The notes under the pieces are model-generated. The model searched no databases and was not told the origin of the DNA. It worked only from the letters and a program-made list of their open reading frames with translations. A program made the position numbers and the translations under genes. Of a stretch of DNA of 64,000 bases, positions 58,041 through 64,000 are shown piece by piece (position 1 is the stretch's first letter; the number at the start of each line of letters is the position of its first letter). This DNA comes from Tiliqua scincoides. Taxonomy: Eukaryota; Chordata; Lepidosauria; Squamata; Scincidae. Location of the stretch: the NCBI RefSeq assembly GCF_035046505.1, contig NC_089822.1, forward strand, positions 106,781,307 to 106,845,306. The letters run 5' to 3'.

Positions 58041-61021
58041 GTAGGTGCATTCAACGCCAGAACTGGGTTTATAAATTCATTACATTGTCCAACAAATGGA
58101 CCCCATCCTCTGCTGTGTACATGAATGTATGAAGCTGCCATGGGCGTCTGCACAAGGCTGGGTGCAGGTGCTTCTCCTTCCTATAATTTTCAATATTATC
58201 AAAAACATTTTTTGATGCATGGAAATGCTGGACCTCCAATACTCCACATGGGTCAGCAGACAGTCTAGAATTATTCCTGAGACCTTTCCAAGTAAAAGAA
58301 TTCTAAACTCTGTATTATTCTGGAAGAGAGTCTAGGCCAGTAGCTCCTTGTTTGTTGTTTACTGCCTTTCTCTGTTTTTACACAGCATTCAATGTGGTTT
58401 ACATAGGCAGCTGGATCCTAAACCATCATTTTTCAATGGGGTTTTTACAATATTATTTCTGTGAAAGGAACACACAGAACCTTCAGTTCACCAGAGGTTT
58501 TCCTTCACAGTATGGTTATCTCTTCTGTCATCAAGCTCCCACAGGCAAATGTAAATCAAGCCCACGCAGGTTCTCAAGCTCTTACCTATTCTTGCCAACT
58601 GACCAGATTCCCCCACTCTTTCATCGCAGGTGGTTCATCAGTGATTCTGTCCTCTCACAATGAGTTATAGCAACTTTGTCAGCTTGGCTTCCAGTCTCCC
58701 CTCCAAAGGCACTACAGATTTGTTCCTGCTTAGCTCTTCCTGTAGTGCGACAGCTCAATCACTGGGCCACACCTCCTGCTCCATTTGTTCAGACAAATAG
58801 TGCTTGTAATTTGTTGCTCCTCATTGGATCCTGAAAATCTTATAAGATCTGGACTCCCCATAAATACATTGGCCTACTACAATGTAGCTTCAGCTTTTCC
58901 TTTGCTAGCAATAGACCAGTCCAGGTTTCCTGGGAAATGCTCTGTTTGTTTCCTTCCCCCAAGCAAACACTGAAAATGAGATTGTATTTAGGCCATTTCT
59001 ATCCCGCCTTTTCTTCTGAATAACAGGAGAGATGAGCACTGCAAGCCATCCATTCATTTTTCTCTTTCAAAAAAAGAAAGAAAAAATATTTCTTTCTTGC
59101 CATCCCAGCAGTAAGTATGAGTTGGAAATAAAGGAGGAGAAAAGGTGGTGTTAGTTGTGTTCAGGAAACACAAAAGATCTGTTTGAGCCTCTAAATATGT
59201 ATGTTATAGTTACATGACAATGAAAACAGTGCACAATTGAATATGGCAACGTTTTATTTTATTCTGAAGTTATTTACTAATATCGTGTATAAACAACTTT
59301 TGGAGCCTTAAGAAAAAGCTGTCGAGATATATTTTTAACAGTTATCTGTTGGTCTCTGAGACCTTTTTCTACTGCCATCTTAAGACTGAAAGAGCCTGTA
59401 TACTGGGCTAAATGATATGCCCCCCTCTTCTAGAAACATTTATTTTCCACGTTTTAGTCGCATCCATTCTGAGGAAAGAATTTGTGTAACTCAAAGTTCA
59501 CATACCACACTGTGAACTTTCATCCTGATAATAGTATTGTTTTGCTGGTACAACTTTTTGTGTTTTTCAAACACATAATCTTAACGTGTTCCAGTTTTGT
59601 ACTAACTGGAAGGTATTTACTGTTTTACAACTCTTCTGTTTATAGTTGGAATAGTTAAAGACTGGTAAAAGAATGTATTCCTCTGTTTAGTCAGAGCAGC
59701 AGTACAGCGATGCCAGCCTGCGTTTTGGCAGAAATCCCTGCAGTGTGATGAAGGACACCCTGCTTGGTTATTCAGAAGTGAGGCACATTTGCTCTGCTTA
59801 TGTGTGGAGGCATTTTTAGGCCTGCAAAGTCCCAGAAAATGTTATCACATTGCATGCAGTGATTAGGTAGTTATGATCCTGAAACTGCTGGGGATGATTA
59901 CCTTTGTTTACCAGTGTAGACTCACATATGCAGGCATAAGAAAAATGCACAGCATGTCTCCAAGCAGTGCATATTATCATGAGGGATATAAGACACACAA
60001 AGTGCACATGGTCCCCAATTACAACCAGCCACTGCTTTCTCCCTGTCCCATTCCTTCCCATTATTTTTGTGGACACACTCACAAGTTGTGCTGTATTAAG
60101 TCAGACCATTGGTCCATCTAGCCCTTTATCAGCAGGCAGCCCAATCCTATGCCAGACTGGGTTGCTGGCTGGAGTGCTTTGCGTCAGCAGAACAGAGTTC
60201 CAACAGTGGAACAGCGGAGAGGTACGTCATGATAGGGAAATACCCAGAAATGGCAGTAGGCCCTCTGAATATTTGTTGCTGGGGTGCAAACCATAGGATA
60301 GGCGGCTGCTGCTGATATCCCCCCTCCCATTTCTGGCTGGTCACTGCTGGAAATAGGGATCTCCTTTTTACATTTGATGTTGTTACATAACATAACAAGG
60401 GAGGGGGACAGTGACTGTTAGCTGCTGCTGGTTTATGTTTTTTTTTTCAGACTGTGCAAAGATATATGTTCTGATAGTAAAGAGGAGCCCTCTCACCAGG
60501 GAAAACAATAAACCACAAGGACAGAGAAATTCATGAAAGCTGAAGCTGAGGTTTAAGAGAAGCTCAAAGATGGCAACTTACAGCTATGGCTTGCAAATGG
60601 AGCAGAGCAAATCAATTCCCCATCTCAGAACATGCACTTTTGTTTCCTTCCTTTGTGGTACACTTAAGTTCCAAAAGCTTGAAATATTTGTTTGGGAAAT
60701 ACTGGTGTTTTTTTTGTGTGTGCATGATGCAAGTTTACCCGTCCTATAATATTTCTGCAAATCTGTTTGTTGTAAATTTACAGTGGTTTCCAATCCATTT
60801 TTTTGGTTTTTTGCCTTACGCCATGGTTTCTGAGTGAGAAAATAGGGGTAGGAAGCCTAAACTTCTGTGACAGTCGGGATAGGAAGAGCTTCCCGTTGAC
60901 TGTGCCAAATGATATATGCAACTATCACCCATTTTTTGGTGAGTCGCATTGTTTCATATAGCCACACTGCCTGTATCGTTAAGAAGTTGTTGTCCTTGAC
61001 TAAATTTACCTCTGCTAACTG
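58041..61021. other. CASQ2 intron 3, mostly unique
   Basis: Bases 58980-59830 are free of recognised repeats. About 60085-60130 (AAGTCAGACCATTGGTCCAT) is a CR1/L2-like tail fragment, and 60138-60310 (GCAGCCCAATCCTATGCC) resembles a decayed long CAATCCTA element. Confidence 0.4.
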
Positions 61022-61232
61022 GATAAGAGACACTTTTTCAAGCGGGTGCTCCTCTTTTTAGCAGGGGAAGAGTAAACTGGCCCTCACCCCAGCAGTGTCT
61101 TTTCTAGTGGCTTCCTGCTGGTGTTCTTTTGCATCTTTTTAGATTGTGAGCCCTTTTGGAACAGGGAGCCATCAGTTATTTGATTTTTTGTCTAAACTGC
61201 TTTGTGAACTTTTAGTGGAAAAGCAGTATATA

Positions 61233-61291
<59 letters not shown>
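61022..61291 (+). repeat. AAT-tailed retroposon, full 3' end with AAT microsatellite
   Basis: Best + strand copy: CTTTTTCAAGCGGGTGCTCC, CATCTTTTTAGATTGTGAGC, GCTTTGTGAACTTTTAGTGG, AAAAGCAGTATATAAATAA and then about 19 AAT units (61233-61291). The tail stops 14 nt before CASQ2 exon 4. Confidence 0.8.
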
Positions 61292-61297
<6 letters not shown>

Positions 61298-61305
61298 CAT
61301 GGCAG

Positions 61306-61417
61306 CTGATGGAAGACCCAGTGGAGATCATCAACAGCAAGCTGGAACTTGAGGCCTTTGACCACATTGAAGAGGAGATAAAACTCATTGGCTACTTCAA
61401 AGGAGAAGACTCAGAAC
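61306..61417 (+). CDS. CASQ2: CASQ2 exon 4, residues 145-181 plus one base
   Basis: Encodes [20 protein letters not shown] then [17 protein letters not shown], the start of thioredoxin-like domain II (human: [20 protein letters not shown]). Phase 0 in, phase 1 out; the last base C joins AT of exon 5 to give His182, and EDSEHYKAF is uninterrupted. The acceptor has only CTTTTTCATGGCAG between the AAT microsatellite and the exon. The donor is GAAC then GTACAT, weak at positions -1 and +4 to +6, unlike the GTAAGT or GTAGGT of the other exons. Skipping this 112-bp exon would shift the frame. Confidence 0.95.
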
Positions 61418-61432
61418 GTACATTTAGTTTAG

Positions 61433-61660
61433 CTATTTTCAATCTTTTTTCATCTTACTGCACACTGAAAACGCACTAAAATTGTCAAAGCATACCACTG
61501 GTTTTTTTGAAAATTGACAAGGCACACCCAGCTTCTGGCTGGGGGCTCACCTCCCCAAATGGCTTTACTAATATATGACCCTCCCCAAAACTTCTGTGGC
61601 ACACATGCAGACCATTTGTGGCAGATCACTGTGCCGCAGCACACCTGTTGAAAATCACTG
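61433..61660. mobile_element. hAT-type MITE next to CASQ2 exon 4
   Basis: Copy of 36263-36490: TTTTCATCTTACTGCACACT, AATTGTCAAAGCATACCAC, GTGCCGCAGCACACCTGTTG. GTTTAG flanks both sides. The left end is about 15 nt inside the intron. Confidence 0.8.
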
Positions 61661-62344
61661 GTTTAGTTAGTGGAGTCATAAGTCTGGACGGATGAAGGGG
61701 GGAATAGACTAGGACATCTCTGACCCCGTGATAAAATCAGAAGAGCAAGTTGCTTTCATGAGAAAAAAGCAAATCTGATATGACTCAAGGTCAGATTGGA
61801 TGCTTTCCCTGCCCACACACGATTTTTAATGCGAAAAAGTGTCCATTGCTTTCCACTGAAACTTTTTTCCCATTAAAAATAGTATGCACTGACAGGGAGT
61901 GGAACTGCAGCAGGGACAAAGTACTAAAATACCCCTCCCCCTCTTGCAGTGGTTTTAGGCTGTTCTGTTGTTCCCTTCCATAAGCTGTTTCCTCAGGAAA
62001 AACAAAAACACAGAAGTGGAAGTAAGGCATTTATGTTCATGTCTAGTGTGACCATCTGTGAGACCTGCCGTTTAGGCAAGTCTTGGCTAGTAAGGGAAAA
62101 CCACCTCTTTTCAGATCCTATCCTTTAATAGAAATTCTCAACTTCTTCTCACATGCACCGTCTTCAGGTTTTCTCACCTCTCAAGACGAGCCTGCTGTAC
62201 AATTGGAAAACCATTGCTCTGCCATAATCTCTGTGGCATCAAAATAGGCAGAAACTCAGATTTCTCTGTAACAGCAGTCTAGAGATAGTTTGAACAACAG
62301 ATGGTTTGAAGAAAAGTTGCAGGTTCCCTTGCACTGTTATAAGG
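61661..62344. other. CASQ2 intron 4, nothing recognised
   Basis: No supported feature. Confidence 0.3.
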
Positions 62345-62425
62345 TGCTGGATCAGGCCAAGGACCCATCTAGTTCAGTTTCCTGTATCAAACAGTGGCCC
62401 ACCAGAGTTATCCCAGGCTGTGGGC
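62345..62425 (-). mobile_element. CR1 3' UTR fragment, older
   Basis: GCTGGATCAGGCCAAGGACC, CATCTAGTTCAGTTTCCTG, AAACAGTGGCCCACCAG: diverged from the younger CR1 3' block. Confidence 0.8.
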
Positions 62426-62934
62426 TGGGAGGACATAATTTAAAGGACATGATTAACACATTTGACTTCCAGGGTGACTTGGGCAATATTCTTGACCAAT
62501 ATTATATAATGAACTGTGTTACTGGAATGGGAAATCTATATGGATTGCTCAGAGATGATCTGGTGATTTTCAGTGAGATTTTATTTTTAAAAAGATCCAA
62601 TGTACAAGTCTGCCTTTTAGGAAGTTGTGCAGTTGCTCATCCAAACAAATTGCTTTGTGTATATGTACTTACGGATCAGGGTGTTAGGATAAAAATGATT
62701 ATCTTAGCTTCATTTCCAATTTCTATGAGAAAAGAATTGACTTGTGCTGGCAGAATTCAGCAAGGTGTCAAAACTCAGCTGCAAAGATAGCCATGACAGA
62801 GTCTTCAGATTTGTTGCTTGTTTTGTTTCTGGAGGGGTGGCATTGTTTTGATTCACTTTTCAGAAGGTGACAACCCTGCTTGTGTGGAACTTCATTTAAG
62901 CAGACCACACATGAAGTTGTCTCTTTCTCCTCAG
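62426..62934. other. Intron 4, 3' part, nothing recognised
   Basis: An open frame here is not coding-like; no repeat recognised. Confidence 0.3.
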
Positions 62935-63008
62935 ATTACAAAGCATTTGAGGAAGCAGCTGAACATTTCCAGCCCTATGTCAAGTTCTTTGCCACCTTCG
63001 ACAAAGGG
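62935..63008 (+). CDS. CASQ2: CASQ2 exon 5, residues 182-206
   Basis: Encodes (H)[20 protein letters not shown] then FDKG, nearly identical to human CASQ2 [25 protein letters not shown] and different from CASQ1 (AFEDAAEEFHPYIPFF). This is the strongest single piece of evidence for CASQ2. Acceptor TTTCTCCTCAG, donor GTAAGT; phase 1 in, phase 0 out. The rest of the protein, including domain III and the acidic C terminus, lies beyond the window. Confidence 0.97.
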
Positions 63009-63431
63009 GTAAGTACCTGGAATATCTGGAACTGTGTCCTAAGAGCTGCAGCAAATGAGGGCTAAAATAGCCTAGTGGACATTGTGTGTAACTTGGGTAG
63101 ATGTGCCTCTGTTCCTTGAAAGAACTGCACAGCTAATTAGCCTTTAAACCACCCTCAGCATCATTCATCTTGAGGAGCTTGAGAATGCCACCAGACTTTG
63201 TGGTGTGGCAAAAGCAGCTTTGCCCATTCTCCAGTAAGTGCTGTAAGAGAAAATGCATACCAGTAAACACTCAGGGGGACAGACAGCAGAAAGATTCTGA
63301 GGAGCAGCCATTGGTCAGGGTTTGTTAGATCATATTCACTCTGTTGCATGCTTACGGACATAGAGCCTCCCTTCAAACATTACAATGGAGGAGTACAGTC
63401 CAAGTCTGCAGCTGACAAATGGCAAATTCAG
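63009..63431. other. CASQ2 intron 5 start, nothing recognised
   Basis: No supported feature. Confidence 0.3.
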
Positions 63432-63762
63432 TACTAGGTTATTTGCATCCTGGACAATTGTGTCCTGGTCAAATGCTTCCTGGTCACTTGTGTCCCTGGA
63501 CATTCATGTCTGGTTTTATCTTCTTTCCTGGTTATTTACTTCCCACTATAACTGGGCAACAAGCAAACTACAAGTAGACAACAAACCCCATGTTAAACAT
63601 CCATATCCTCTTATCCCAACCCTAAACCTAACACTACCTATGCATTTTAAAAATAAAAATAGGACACAAATGTCTGAGATAAAAAAAGAAGGGATGCAAA
63701 AGACCAATACTGGGACACATTTGACCGGGACACAGTTGTCCAGGATGCAATGGTCCTGTCAC
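63432..63762. mobile_element. Foldback MITE with about 10-bp target duplication (MULE-like), copy 2
   Basis: Flanked by TGGCAAATTCAG at 63420-63431 and 63763-63774; part of that 12-bp match may belong to the element ends. Terminal repeats: ATTTGCATCCTGGACAATTG then TGTCCTGGTCAAATG at the left; CATTTGACCGGGACACAG then TTGTCCAGGATGCAATG at the right. Multiple GGGACACA-like subterminal units. Homologous to 4552-4840, including the middle (TAACCAGGTGACAAATAAAC there, TAACTGGGCAACAAGCAAAC here). Confidence 0.8.
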
Positions 63763-64000
63763 TGGCAAATTCAGCTATTGTCAGTCACCAAGTGAATTGA
63801 CAGGCCCTGGACCTTCCATTCAATGGCCTTCCTGTGTTTGAACAGGGATGAAAATTCAGTAGGGGGAGGAGGAGAGGACCTGTTTGCTGTAATGTTTCTT
63901 AAACTGAATACGTTTAGGTAAAGTCTTCCATAAGTTGTCATGTAGAAGATGTAACTGCTTGGTTTGAGTTGCGCTGTATTTCTTTATTCATAAGAAATGG
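63763..64000. other. CASQ2 intron 5, nothing recognised
   Basis: The window ends inside the intron. Confidence 0.3.

Noticed and set aside
61233-61291. Asn-rich coding tract from the AAT run
   Set aside because: It is intronic, the 3' tail of a retroposon, and the CASQ2 exon begins after an AG at 61305.
62290-62790. 166-codon frame in CASQ2 intron 4 read as a possible extra exon or gene
   Set aside because: It overlaps a CR1 3' UTR fragment, has no known domain, and the spliced CASQ2 frame is continuous without it.

Overview
This window is vertebrate nuclear DNA, most likely from a squamate reptile (lizard). It has spliced vertebrate genes, CR1 LINEs whose coding parts are still largely open and whose 3' ends carry the sauropsid-type tails ATTCTTATG or CTATGATT, ancient MIR/L2-type pieces, and hundreds of bases of short non-autonomous DNA transposons. 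There is no bacterial, phage or organellar gene content. The exact lineage is an inference.

Two host genes are present, both on the + strand. At the left edge (637-1050) is the single coding exon of NHLH2, a neuronal bHLH transcription factor, inside a CpG island and followed by a roughly 1.9 kb 3' UTR ending at tandem AATAAA signals near 2900. After about 36 kb of repeat-rich intergenic DNA comes CASQ2, cardiac calsequestrin. Its promoter region (MEF2/TATA-like site at 38929) and coding exons 1-5 (39221-39466, 53223-53307, 57940-58040, 61306-61417, 62935-63008) are here; together they encode residues 1-206, about half of the protein, and the rest lies beyond the right edge. The order NHLH2 then CASQ2 on one strand is the order known in human 1p13; the paralogous NHLH1/CASQ1 pair also lies together in human 1q23.

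Almost everything else is mobile DNA. The dominant class is a group of short elements with termini like CAGCCCAATCCTA or GGCTGCAATCCTA flanked by TAA duplications, which I read as PIF/Harbinger-type MITEs in three forms: about 90 bp foldback, about 175-200 bp, and 0.5-1.2 kb. Several hAT-type MITE families carry 8-bp duplications. There are CR1 LINEs in both orientations, a second LINE type with a 17-bp target duplication, an AAT-tailed retroposon family, a Tc/mariner-like element split by a CR1, and many microsatellites. Several insertions are nested and can be put in order of arrival.

The observations most worth following are: (1) two copies of a foldback element with 9-10 bp target duplications, resembling a Mutator-like (MULE) MITE, a type rarely described in vertebrates; (2) two copies, 8 kb apart, of an element built around a near-perfect 110-120 bp-arm palindrome; (3) CASQ2 exon 4, whose acceptor abuts a retroposon's AAT tail and whose weak donor lies about 15 nt from a hAT MITE; (4) an E-box/MEF2/GATA cluster in CASQ2 intron 1. 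I recognised no retrovirus, LTR element, Polinton, CRISPR array, rRNA or tRNA gene.
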